Shown one piece after another: positions 11,101-22,022 of a DNA stretch of 64,000 nt. The stretch's first letter is position 1; every line of letters starts with the position of its first letter. The notes under the pieces were generated by a model. That model had not been told where the DNA came from, ran no database searches, and worked only from the letters and a program-made list of their open reading frames with translations. The stretch is from Gnetum montanum (Eukaryota; Streptophyta; Gnetopsida; Gnetales; Gnetaceae), in assembly GCA_015680685.1 (NCBI GenBank), contig MNCI01020745.1, forward strand, positions 540,193 to 604,192. Direction: 5' to 3'. Position numbers and translations under genes: made by a program.

Positions 11101-12430
11101 GATGGCTAGTCATCCCTACTAATCCATTTCCCTACACCCCTCACTATTTTGTAATTTTTTGTTTTACACTTTTTTGTTTTACACTTTTTGTTTTTCAACA
11201 TCATTCATACGTTTGCCAATTCTTATTAATTTTTTCCCTTCTTTACTTATTTTCTATTTCTTTATATGTGTTCCATTTTTCATGTGATCGTTAATGTGTC
11301 GTCTCATTGTCATCAGGTGTCTGGCATGGATGGTTTTCATTGTGATGGGTAATGTACAATAGTCCACCGAGTTATCTGGCTCTCACCCTCGCATGGTTAT
11401 CCTTGCACTTTATGTCTATTTTCAGCTCATAAACCTGGCAATGAGTCCACTTCATCCACCCATTCACCCACTCCATGGTTTTCCTTCTATTGAGAACATG
11501 CAACCCCTTCACTTAAAACATTATAATTAATGTGTGACTTGTGTAGTTCCTAGACTCGAGGATGATCCAATGGTTTGAATCGGGTGTGACTTCAAGGGGA
11601 ATGCAACATTTGTTACTCTCTCCTATCCCCTGCGTTGTTGTTGTGTCCTTACGGATTTCCTACCACTCCACGTTCTTCTCTCCACAGAAGCTTCTTAGTA
11701 GTTTGACCTTGCATGCTGTGGTCCTCATTGAAAAAATTCAATAAAAAAAACACAAATAAACATGAGGATTCGAAGCACATCCCTTGGTTGAATGCATGCA
11801 AACATGCATGGGTCTTTGCATGGTGTGGTTCCCCCGAACAAGAAAAAAAATCATGACATCACTATGTGGGAATTCAAAGCACACCCCTTAGACTGCCTCT
11901 CATGGGCCATAAGCATTAGTTATGGGACTTCCTTCATCCCCTATAACTTCATCCCATTTTACTTCCTTCCTCTCACATTTGTTGGAGTGGTGGCTCTCTA
12001 TGGGTGCATTTCTACCTACTTAGGGGATGGTCAGGGCTTCGTCTATTGCTGCGATGTCACTATATGTGGATGGTTTTGGGTCTGAACTTAGGAAAGGTTC
12101 TACCGGGTCACTTAACCATAATTGCATACGGGGTTTCATGTGACCGATAATTAGAATTTCCATTCTCTCATCTCTCTCTACACCCATTTCTCTCTGTATT
12201 CACCTCACTACCTATTTTATGTTTTGTGAGTTCTTCATGATTTTCATGGGCTTCTCATGCCTTGGCAGGATCTCTTATGTAGGCATCTTAACTGGCAAAC
12301 ATCATTTCTTGACCCCGGGGCCCACAGACCTTAGTGTTGAGGATATGCAGGGGCTACTAAGGCTATTGCCTACTATGGGGAGGACCCACTTGCATATTCT
12401 TAGTCCCACTTGTTAAGTATCCCATCCTTT

Positions 12431-12518
12431 AGATTTCATGGTTGATTATTTTCAAGGTCCCATCGCTCGATTTTAGATTTCATGGTTGATTATTTTCAAG
12501 GTCCCATCGCTCGATTTC
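12431..12518 (+). repeat. Perfect 44-bp tandem duplication
   Basis: The unit starting AGATTTCATGGTTGATTA occurs at 12431 and again at 12475, the copies matching for at least 43 bases. In a region so full of point changes, perfect identity implies a recent local duplication. Confidence 0.9.
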
Positions 12519-12697
12519 TTCCCCGTGGACTCCTTTTGAGTCACGTTCTCCTATTTTTGACTCTTTTTCGAGCCTTGATTACCTTCCTTCTATCTTCAGC
12601 CATGATCGGGCCTCTCAAGCACTTCAACTGCTCCAATTTGGCATTTCAAATTTATCATTTTGAGTTTTTTCTGGGTTGGTCAACAAGTGCACACCCC

Positions 12698-12790
12698 TGC
12701 GTATACGGGGCCCCGTATACGCAGCACCCTACGTATACATGGCCACGTATACGCAGCCCCATCAACGCAATGCCCGATCCCTATATATAG
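12698..12790 (+). promoter_or_regulatory. Internal palindromic module with TATA box, upstream of the third ORF
   Basis: TGCGTATACGGGG (12698-12710) is followed at once by its exact reverse complement (12711-12723), a 26-bp perfect palindrome. Two more CGTATAC copies follow (12732-12738 and 12746-12752), then CCTATATATAGG (12780-12791). The third ORF begins about 390 bp downstream. The layout copies the LTR promoter (palindromes just 5' of TATA), and the GCGTATAC word also occurs in the B 3' LTR. I infer a second promoter that drives the third ORF. Confidence 0.55.
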
Positions 12791-13182
12791 GACCATTTTT
12801 CTTTACATTTTCATCATTTGGAATTCAAATTGGAGGGAGGTTTTGCCATTTTTTCTGCCCAACTCTTCCCTAAGCACCTACGTTCTATTGCGCATCCACA
12901 TCAACTGATCCTTGCCTTTTTAAGCAACCGTAGGTATGTTCTTAGTTGTGGGGGGGGTGATGCCTATGAGTAATTAATTAATTAATTATTTAATTACAAA
13001 AATAACCGTTTAAACTTCAACTCATCCATTGTTGTTTTTTGCTCTAACCCATAAATTAACACTTCGGAAGACTTAAAGGAATGCCTATGCCAACAACATA
13101 ACCTAATTGAACTGAGAAGGTGTATAAGGACCATCTTGAGCTACTTATGCATAGTCTAATCGGTGGTTATGTTTGATTGCAT

Positions 13183-16036
13183 ATGGCACCCAAACCAAGG
13201 CACCCAAGGGGCGAAGGACCATCACAACCGAGGGACAAGTGCCCACGCACGAGAAGAGGATGAGGCATGCAACAGCCAGAGCACGTGGAGGGCTCTGATG
13301 CAACTGGCCCCCTCCACGAAGGACCTGACGTGGAATCTATCCATCAGATTCTCGAAGAGGAGATTCCCAATGAGCAATCACAAGGGGGTGAGACTCCTAG
13401 GATAGCACCATAGCTTGAGGTCACCCTGACCCAAGCCTGTCTTGATGCTACCACATCACGCGAGGTGAAACGGATGGTCCTCCAAGAGCTAAACTTTGGA
13501 CCATTCCTCGAGAACGTGCCAGAAGAAGTAAGGCTCCAACTACAAAACTCTCCAATGTGGCCTATCATCACAACTAGTGGTGAATGGTACTTAGGAGAGA
13601 CCTATCTCTTCTGGACGAATTAGCAACTAGGGTCTAGAGTAAGAATCAAAGACATTTATGTCTCTTACTCTTTGGAGGTGATAGCACAGGCTCTAGGGTT
13701 GCCCAAGACTAGGGTAGATGTGGTAGAAATTCCAAAACAAGCCGACCCAAAGTAAAGGTGGAATGGACCAAACGGTGCTATGGGTAGAGCGTAAGAAATT
13801 CAGCTCTCTAACCACAATGGAGAGAGTATACTCAAAGATCACGTCTTACCACTTGAACCCAACTGTAAGACCCAGCAAAATCATAGCCTTCTCCGCTCGT
13901 GCATGCACTACTTTAAGTGGGAAATTCCCAATGAGTCTTCCACAACTGTTATTCTTGGAGATTGAAAAGAGATTCGCTGAGAGCTAACATGGAAGACGAG
14001 CTCTCCCCTTTGCCTACCTAATCTGAAAGTTGTGCAAATGGGCAGGGATAGCATGGTACTCCAATGATATAATCCAGCATGCCCTGATTGCCTCCTGGCG
14101 AGAAATGATGAAGGTTAAAACTCCTGCCACAACATAGACAGAGGAGGAGCAGCAACCACCTCCACCACTTGTACAAACAACAAGGTCAGATTCGCAAACC
14201 ATTGCAGAACACATCCGTAAAATCTAACAAATGCTCTTGAGCCAGCAAGAGCCATCTGGAAAGACTAGTAGAGGAGAAGACCCTTTAGTCTATCACCTTG
14301 CAATGAGCCACCTGGAGCAAGTGGCTCAATAAGTTAGCTTGCTTGAAAGAGCAGGGTCAATGTTCTCCATAGCCCGAATGCAAGTGCCTGCATGAACAGA
14401 TCCTACTGTCTAAGAGGTAACAATGTCCACACAACAATAATTCCCTAAAAGTTTTGGGAATGCTGCTACCTTTTTGGTACGCTTGAAAGATGGTCAAGGG
14501 GCAACAGTCTTGGTGATGTAGCACCAAGGACAGGAGATTACGACTGAAGTGGTTGTTGATAAAATTGCTGCGGCTCTCAATGCACTAGCAACACCTGTAC
14601 CGGATGTTCATGGACTACAAGATGTATAAGCATCTGCAAGAACTTCTCATAGCAAGATTGATGCAGCCCAACATGAGGAGTTGTTGGACCGACTGGTGGG
14701 AACTGGGCAACCGCTTTTGGATGTCTTCGACCTTCTAAACAACATTACTGCAACCTAGTCGAAGCTGCTCTCAACAAGGGGTAAGAGCCTTGTTTTGGAA
14801 AGGCAACTTGAATTTGCTCAAGTCGCTTGTCAATGCTTGGCAATAGAAGTAGCCCAATTAAGAGCCCAACTTTCTAATCCAGCCATCCTCAACTACGAAA
14901 TCACCAAAGATGAAGCTTTTCAATAGCTTCAGCTCAAACTTCAACTAGTTGAGGATGAGCGAGAGTTGGTGATCTTCGATAAGTCCTTGGCAGATGTTCA
15001 AGCATATACTTTAACCAAGGACTTGACGGAGGTTCGCCAGGAGAACGTCCAATTGACCGCAAAGGTTCATCTCCTGTGCAATGTTGGTGCAAAAAATGAA
15101 CACATAAAAAATTTTATCCACCAATGGCAGGAAGAACTTGCTAGGGTGAATGCTGCCATAAGAAGGTTGGTCATCGAGAACCGAAATCTATCAATGGAGG
15201 AGGTTCGGACATTGTGACAGAAATCTGCAATTGAAATCGCTGCTTGGAAGAATGAGGCCTTGAAATTTGAAAATATCAAAAATCATTACAAGGACCAAGT
15301 GGAATTACAGAAGTAAGTAAATGAAAAGTAGATTCAGGTCACAAAGGCAAAAATGAACCAAGCGCTCCAATAGCTCCGAGAAGGAGTTGATGTATGGCAA
15401 CCTATCTTTGATGGGTTGAATGCCTATAATCAAGCTAAAATCTGCCTTAAGGAGCTATAGATTGAAGAGATGATAGAATATATGGAGCTTGCCAACTAAT
15501 GTAATGTAAACCTGGCTATGCTCACAGCCAGGAGATAGTGGTCAGAATTGGAAAAGCAAGTGGCGGCCTCGTATTCTCTATATGAGGGAGAGTTCCAGAC
15601 GCACAAGGCAACAAAGCAGAAGCTAGAAACGGTAAACACGAAACTCGAGGTTCTCTGCACAAGCTTTGAAGGACAACATGGAGTCGTGGAGAACTTGGCT
15701 CGATGAATAAATGACTACTAGCAGCTGCAGGCATCAATCCGAACGTTTGACATCGAATGAAAGTAGTTCGTAGCCTAGTTTGTCAACTTGAAAGAACTCT
15801 TCCCAGTGCTGCCATGCCCTTGGGAGGTTCCAGTTCCAGCACACATTGGAGAAGCCTCCTAGATAGTGAATGATCCTAGAAGTAAAGAAGAAAAGATGAG
15901 GGCTCTCTTGGAAGCTTTCCGGCTACCTCCAGAAGTTGCAGCTACTACGGGGCAACCATCATTCGTGCCACCACCAATGCATGGGCTAGAGGTTGGAGAA
16001 GGTTCATCAGAACCACAGCCCCCAGGGATGGTGTGA
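13183..16036 (+). pseudogene. Third ORF of element B: about 950-residue coiled-coil protein, nearly collinear
   Basis: From ATG at 13183 the frame runs to about 13755 with a few decay-type stops, shifts, and continues in one main frame to TGA at 16034-16036. Parts: a basic Pro-rich start; a globular region (VLQELNFGPFLENVPEEV, then VSYSLEVIAQALGLP, then ITSYHLNPTVRPSKIIAFS); a Pro/Gln linker near 14130; a long helical, heptad-rich region (about 14660-15700, with RGKSLVLERQLEFAQ and QWQEELARVNAAIRRLVIE); and a tail (VLPCPWEVPVPAHI, then RSKEEKMRALLEAFRLPPEV). No membrane anchor is seen. Most stops are TAG or TAA in Gln-like positions. Homologues sit in A and C at the same place. The family is unknown to me; a structural or RNA-binding role is possible but unproven. 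Confidence 0.7.
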
Positions 16037-16253
16037 TCTTTTCCAACAATTTTGTGCATCATTCTACACGATAGAGACTCCAGGACTAGCGAGGTGTTCA
16101 ATTTTATCTCTAAACACCGCCATTTTTTGTAATTTTTCCTTCTCTGTAACTCAGGAACTTGGTCAAATTAATGTGTGTGTCAAGTCATGTGCATTGCAAA
16201 TAAAAGTCCATACCTTCCAAATTGTAGAGTAACTCAAGGACAAGTTTTTACTC

Positions 16254-16266
16254 AATTTTGGGGGTA
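16254..16266 (+). other. Polypurine tract of element B
   Basis: AATTTTGGGGGTA directly precedes the 3' LTR start TGATGAAG. Its position and sequence match the tracts of A (5091-5103) and C (33583-33597, inverted). Confidence 0.8.
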
Positions 16267-17176
16267 TGATGAAGTGTCATTAGTCGATGTGTCAACTAGG
16301 CTGCGTATACAGGGTTGTGTATATGCAACCGTGTCGACGCGGCCCCGTCGACGTAGCCATCCATGCATCGACGTGGCCCCGTTTACGCGGAGCCTATTTT
16401 GGCCTATAAATAAGAGGACCTTCCACCTCATTTAGGTACCTTTCAGTTAGTTGTAGCAAAGCTCTTGCAGTTTGTTCCCATAGGAGATAGAATATTTTCC
16501 AAGTGCCCGTAGCAGGTGTAAGAAAAGTGATCGGCTCTTTATTCGATTGTTGATGTATCTGAGCCCTTTGGCATGATGGCAATAAAGATGAACTCTTCAA
16601 GAATTCCTTGCAACATTTGGACTTAGCCATTTCATGCATTTAGTAGTTTAATATGTTTATGATTTGTTAATTACTTGTTAATTACTTAGGTTTCTGTCAT
16701 TGTTAGTTTAATCGCTATCGCTTCCTTTATAGTTCGTAAAAGCCAAAAGTACGATCATCTCGAACGTAAACCCAACGCTTGGTAACCCAGTAATGCTTAA
16801 CATCTGGGTACCTAGTAGTGTTACGGGATGCTCAAAATGTGCCCAGAAGATGAGGTCGAATACTTATGCTAGGAGTAGTTAACATTTAGATTAAGATAAT
16901 CTTAGATTACTTCATACCCTAGCCTTACTTTCCAAGATAATTAGAGGCCAAAAGATAAGTAAAAGGCTATAAAAATCATTAGCCTTAATCTCACTTAACC
17001 ATCGCAAGCAGAACATCACAAGTGAGATTAGGAAGACAATGACCATTCTAACCCAAGGTTTTGCTGGTTAGGATCTGGTGTATGTTAAGTGTTTACAGCC
17101 TACGAAATTCGACCGAGTCACGTGTGAACGCACGTGATTCATATGGTTGGGCATAGGGGTACCTAGCTGCTCATCA
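16267..17176 (+). repeat. 3' LTR of element B
   Basis: 910 bp, TGATGAAGTGTC...GCTGCTCATCA, followed by ATAAC. It keeps more CpG in its U3 palindromes (GTCGACGCGG, GTCGACGTAG, ATCGACGTGG) than the 5' copy. TATAAATA is at 16405-16412. Confidence 0.93.
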
Positions 17177-17181
17177 ATAAC
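17177..17181 (+). repeat. Target-site duplication of element B (right copy, ATAAC)
   Basis: Exact partner of 5445-5449. The LTR of A resumes directly after it. Confidence 0.92.
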
Positions 17182-17668
17182 TTAAATGTTTTATTTTTGC
17201 ATTCATTATTTTTATTACATATGCAATCAATTAAGCTAGATTAAGCTAAACTAGACATTAATCAATTAATCTACATAGATTAAGTACATAAGTATGACTG
17301 CTTCAAGCGTAAACACGTATTTGCTTGGTAATCTCAACAACATTATTACTTGGTACAACTAGTAGCATAGTGCTTGGTAACCCAGCAGTGGATACGTGGG
17401 TTCAATATGTGTATGAAAAGTGGAACTAGATGCTTATGTTAGGACTAGCTAGTTAGTTAAATTAAATTAGTCATTTAATTACTTCATCTCTCTCTTTAAG
17501 CATTAAAACCATAAAACATAAAATGATAAAAATCATATGCCTTAATTACAATTAACCATACCTTTGTACTTCACAAGTGTAATTGGGAAGACAACGAATG
17601 ACCAAATCGTGCATGAATGCTTTATTATTCATATGGTTGGGCATAGGGATGTCCTTCACCGCTCATCA
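17182..17668 (+). repeat. 3' LTR of element A, second part
   Basis: Continues the LTR broken at 5449. It contains TGCTTGGTAACCCAGCAGTG, the GTAATTGGGAAGACAACGA block and the family terminus GGTTGGGCATAGGGATGTCC...CGCTCATCA ending at 17668. The target duplication of A cannot be tested because its 5' end is outside the window. Confidence 0.85.
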
Positions 17669-20274
17669 CTTAGAGAGAGGTATTTTCTTATCTTTATAAG
17701 AAACCCTTTAATAAAATGTAAAAATCCTTGAGGATGCTTTTGAATAAGGGCAAGGCCTCATTCTTTTCCTATGTGTGATTCCTGAAAACTTTGATCATTG
17801 AAAAAATTGAAAATTCTAGGTGGAACAATTTTAACCCTCGATCCTAAGGACCTCCAAGAAATAAGATCTGAGGCACACTAGACAATCTTGTCAATCACCC
17901 ATAGACTTAGGTAGTGTAAATGAGAGAATAACTTAAATAAAATGCAAATCCAATTAAAAAGAAAGCATAGAGATTAACTTTGAAACAAAATTACATAATA
18001 AATGAAATGTAAGCTTTATTGAGAACAAAAAGTTTTCTACACAAGAAGAGTTTAAATGTGTACAAGTTTTATGACTAAATGTACAATAAGTTCTTCAAAT
18101 GAAGCTTGAATCCTCTTGAAGCTGGTAGGTTCAATCTACAGTTAGCCTCACAATCTAGGTACTTTTCAACTTCAATCATCAATACTCCTTGGGGATTTTT
18201 ACTTAGATTTGTAATGTTGTTCATAGGGGATAAGGTATGTGAAACATTAGTGTAAAGGGGGTAAGGTTATTACTTGACTTTCTAGTGTTGCAAAGGTGCT
18301 ACACTAAGAGTGTTAAAATGCTTAGGTAGTTGTAACTTTGCCCAAAAGTCTTACAAAATGCCCAAGGTCTCAAGTGGTTAAGGTTGCAAAAGGTTGTGGA
18401 GTTTGCTCCACCAAAAAGAACTTGTTCAATGTGTGTGAGATTAGAATTTATAGGTCTCCTGCTTGCTAATTGTTTTTTGCTAGAAATTTTTGCCATGATT
18501 ACTGATAGATTAGCTTGATTTATAGGTGTGACAGGTGATGATTTCTAATGTAGTTATTCATTTCTAGTAAGTTTTGATGCACCCAAGCTACCAAAACTAC
18601 TCCAAATACCAAAAATAGTAAACAGACTTTTCTAACCATGTTGGCTTCATCCATCTATGTTGGCCTCATGCAAACCATGTTTGAATTTTAGAATCTATGC
18701 TAGGATTGGTGGGGTAACATTGGAATTATTTGAAGAATAAAATTCCCATCCACTCTAATGCTAGCTTCATGAGAAAATAGAAACTTCCACAACTCCATCG
18801 TTGGCCTTAAGACATCCATGTTAGGCTTTGTGGCAATTGCATTGGTTTTTTCTTGAAAAATAAAACACCAACACCACTAATGCTGGGTGTAGGTGGTTCT
18901 AGCGTAGTTGAGGCTATATCCCCACAAAAACTCATGAAAATGCCAAATTTGGTTGTTTCCAAGGCATTTTTAGCCTTCCCAAGTCCAAATATAGACATGA
19001 CGTGACTTTATCCACTTGGGAAGTGAGGCTATAACAACTTATGAGGCATTTATCAACCCAAAATAGTTATGGTATGTGAGATTGTAGCTCATGGCCTACA
19101 AACCCCACATTTTATAATAAGAACCTAGCCTCAAGTATAGTGGTCAAGGTTATAGTGCCAAAAGATTACATGCATTTTCTTGATGATCTTTCATTGGACC
19201 CTCTTTGTTAATACTTAGAGGATTAACCTAAGATACATTAACAAAGAACACAAAACACCATTATAGGTCCATCACCAACATTTCTTTCTTGTGCTTTATT
19301 CTTTAGCATTGAACAATTTTGAAGAGTTCTTTTGATGATGAGATAGGATTATGATTATGTGGTAGACATTGAAAGTTATATTTTGTCACAAGAAAATGGT
19401 CACAAGGGTTAAGAATGAGTTCCAAATGTTGGCAATCATGATTATGATTATGGCACTAACATTTTGGATTTATCGACAAGGTCTTCGCACTTCGTACTTT
19501 GATATGTTAGTCACTTGGGAATGTTTTTGAGAAACCAACATGTTACCCCAAGGTTTCTTCTACCATTAGGCTCCTCCCTTTGCCTTCTTGGAGTCATCAG
19601 TTTATCTTTTGGTCTTCTTTGACCTTTTGGCTTCTTATCAATTTGCTTCTCCATTTTTTTGGGTGAAACCTTCATTGGGTTTCTTTACCAAGGCCAGGTT
19701 TGATTTGGTTTTTCCATTGAATGAGATGTATTGCATTCAAAGGACTTTATGGTGGAACATGATGAAGGAAATGTCACATGGTCATAATGCATGATTTTCA
19801 AACATTGTTAATCATTTTTGTTCAAGGTATGAAAGGTTATAACTATTCTATGAATTTGGGCTTAAGGAATGGTAATGACAATGATGTAAAACAAGCACTC
19901 TTGATACTACAGAACAAGCTTACCAAATCTCATGCATCTAGGTCATGTGGTAACTTACTATTATGGTGAGTTGCACGTCCATGATGACTTCAAGCTTCAT
20001 CCTACAAGCACAACTCCAAGAGAATAAGAAAACAAGACAAGGAAATCATGTTGTTACAATACAATGCATAGGGCTACATGAGACAATTAGCGAACCAGGC
20101 CACCATAGGTCACTATCATTATAGCAAGGAGATGTTTGTGCAATATGCATCAAATTTATGAAGCTTATAGTTCATTCATTGTGCAAATTATAGAGAGATA
20201 GAGACAAAGAAAGCATGTGCAAGCTCACTTATTATTTAGTGTAAGGGTCATAAATGTCAATTGTTAGCTTGTAT
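17669..20274. other. Unassigned stretch, possibly the 3' end or LTR of the Tat-lineage element
   Basis: No supportable gene. It lies downstream of the minus-strand Tat integrase, so it may hold that element's 3' untranslated region and LTR, but I found no clear LTR end or polypurine tract. CATGTTGGC-like words recur at about 18630-18830 and faintly resemble the tandem array at 24400-26330. Confidence 0.3.
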
Positions 20275-21440
20275 TTGCATAGAAGATCACATTAGATGTA
20301 ATAAGGCTTGAGATAGGAATGGTTGACCAGATTATCCATTTCATTCTCGTCCATGTTTTCTACTTTGAAGGCTCCATTGCCATAGTCCTTAATGATCAAG
20401 AAAGGCTTGTTCCAATTGGCTTAGAACTTGTCTACATGCTCATAAATAGCCTTGAGGACTAGGTTTCCTTCCTTGATCTTCCATTTTTTAGGTCATGGCA
20501 ATGTTGTTGCTTCTACCTTTCTTGGTGTTGTTCAATGTGGGCAAGCATTTGTATCCACTGCTCCTTCCCTAAATCTAGGTTAATTCTATGTAGCTCCTTA
20601 TTCTACTCATCATTGATGAATTTTGATAGGACCACTTTGAGTGATAGAACCTACAATTCAAGAGGAAAAACAAATTTACATCCATAAACTAGGCTATATG
20701 GGATTACAGAAGTTGCAATTCAATAGGTTGTTCTATAGGCCCAAAATGCATGGACAAGCTGCTTGTGCCATTTGTGCCTACTATTCTTTAGCATCTTTTT
20801 AAGAAAGTTTATGATGGCTTTGTTACTTTCTTCAGCTTATCATTGGCTTGAGGGTAGTACTGTGACAAAAGGAAATTCTTGATGCCTAGGTCTTGACAAA
20901 AGGCTTGCATTTATTGGCTACTAAATTGTGGTCAAATATCTATGACTATGGTCATAAGTATGCCAAAACAGGGTACTATGTTGTCAACTATGAATATACA
21001 AATTTGTTGAGACATATTTTCTTTATGGGAATAAATTCAAACCACTTTGTAAAGTATTCGGTTGTAGTTATGGCAAAGCTATGCCCTACGGAAGACTTAG
21101 GCATTATTTGTTTAATACTGTCGAGTTCCCACCATTGAAATGACCAAGTTATTTGAGTTGTGTGTAACACAGTTGGTGGCACATGTATCAGGTTTCTATG
21201 CTATTGATAGGTGTCACAATTCTTAAACTTCTATAGGTAGTCACTTTCCATATAGGGCTAGTAATAGCCTAGTTGTCTAATTTTAGTGGCCATGGCTCTA
21301 GGTCCTATATGTCCCCCACATAACACCTTCATGAACTTGCTCAAGGACTATGCAAGCTTCAATTTTGCCTAAGCATACTAATAATATGCCATCATAGGAG
21401 CATCTACATAATATGTTATCATCTATGATCACATACTATT
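20275..21440 (-). pseudogene. pol: Integrase region of a Tat/Ogre-lineage element, broken
   Basis: Read on the minus strand. The N-terminal zinc-finger region is near 21210-21390 (CGGHIGPRAMATKIRQLGYY, then CDTYQ). The catalytic core starts near 21180 (WWELDSIKQI, then ITTTEYFTKWFEFIPIKK at 20988-21182). The C-terminal domain near 20280-20440 reads GNGAFKVENMDENEMDN, then HSYLKPYY, the usual end of Tat integrases. It would insert the cDNA into the genome. Stops and frameshifts occur throughout. Confidence 0.8.
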
Positions 21441-21507
21441 TTGATCTTTTATGTACAACATCTTTTTGAGAAGTAGTCAGGCCCTGTGGAGATTCATCAT
21501 GCATTAG

Positions 21508-22020
21508 TCAAAACTTGATATCGTTGTGCCACTCTTTTTGAGGAGCAATGTTAATAGAGGTAATAGAGTCACCTTTAGTGTTATTCATGATGGGAATAGC
21601 ACAATTAACAATTAGAGAAGGTAATTTTCTTAATACATCAGGTGTCACACTTAGGGCTAAGGTCACAATGGCATCGGCTAACATGATCTTAGTTTGGGGT
21701 ATATGTTGGATACTAACATTTGTAAATTGTTGCATTAGTTTCCTACCAAGATCACAATAAGGTTGCAAATGTTTAGCTTTACATGCATAAACCTCTGTTA
21801 TTTGGTTAATCACAAGTTATGAGTTACCTTTAATCATTAGGAGTTTGATTCCTTGGTCACAAGCTACCATCATTTCCTTGATCAATCCTTCATACTTTGC
21901 CACGTTGTTGGTACATGGGAATTCAAAATGGTAGGAAAAGGATTGGATTTTACTAAAAGGTGATTTTATGATGATAATAGCACTAGCCCCATGCATGGTT
22001 GAAGCTCCTTCAAAGTGCAT
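21508..22020 (-). pseudogene. pol: Second (archaeal-like) RNase H of the Tat/Ogre-lineage element
   Basis: Two adjoining minus-strand frames cover an extra RNase H domain: HFEGASTMHGASAIIII (first Asp, here Glu), FSYHFEFPCTNNVAKYEGLI (Glu, here Lys), a KGNS site, then KLMQQFTNVSIQHIPQTKIM and ADAIVTLA. It sits between native RNase H and integrase, the order known for plant Tat elements. The changed acidic residues fit decay. Compare element D, where such a domain lies upstream of RT. Confidence 0.85.
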
Positions 22021-22022
22021 GA

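Larger units (their letters stand above)
11101..13160 (+). other. Non-coding interval of element B (after the pol truncation)
   Basis: No gene is supportable. It begins with a T-rich tract (repeated TTTTGTTTTACACTT) that corresponds to 1-60 in A and, inverted, to about 38770-38830 in C. It then holds the shared A-rich block (11818-11890), a 44-bp tandem duplication (12431-12518) and the palindrome-TATA module (12698-12790). A (TTAA)n-like tract lies at 12970-12990. Confidence 0.6.
5450..17176 (+). mobile_element. Element B: complete but defective Athila-like LTR retrotransposon
   Basis: About 11.7 kb, bounded by TG...CA LTRs and the ATAAC duplication. Order: 5' LTR, tRNA-Asp-type primer site, gag, protease (DLGS), RT (FMND for FMDD), RNase H, non-coding interval with an internal promoter-like module, large third ORF, polypurine tract, 3' LTR. 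Integrase is absent, although sister element C has it. The DLG protease motif, FMDDFS-type RT centre, tRNA-Asp primer and post-pol ORF are Athila-lineage traits. All reading frames are broken, so it can no longer move on its own. Confidence 0.92.

Noticed and set aside
12482-12908. Overlapping frames of 65-102 codons over the palindromic module
   Set aside because: They arise from the repeats and palindromes, occur in all three plus-strand frames, and have no counterpart in A or C.
17669-20274. Search for the LTR of the Tat-lineage element and for tRNA genes
   Set aside because: No convincing TG...CA end, polypurine tract, primer-site partner or cloverleaf was found. The stretch is left unassigned.
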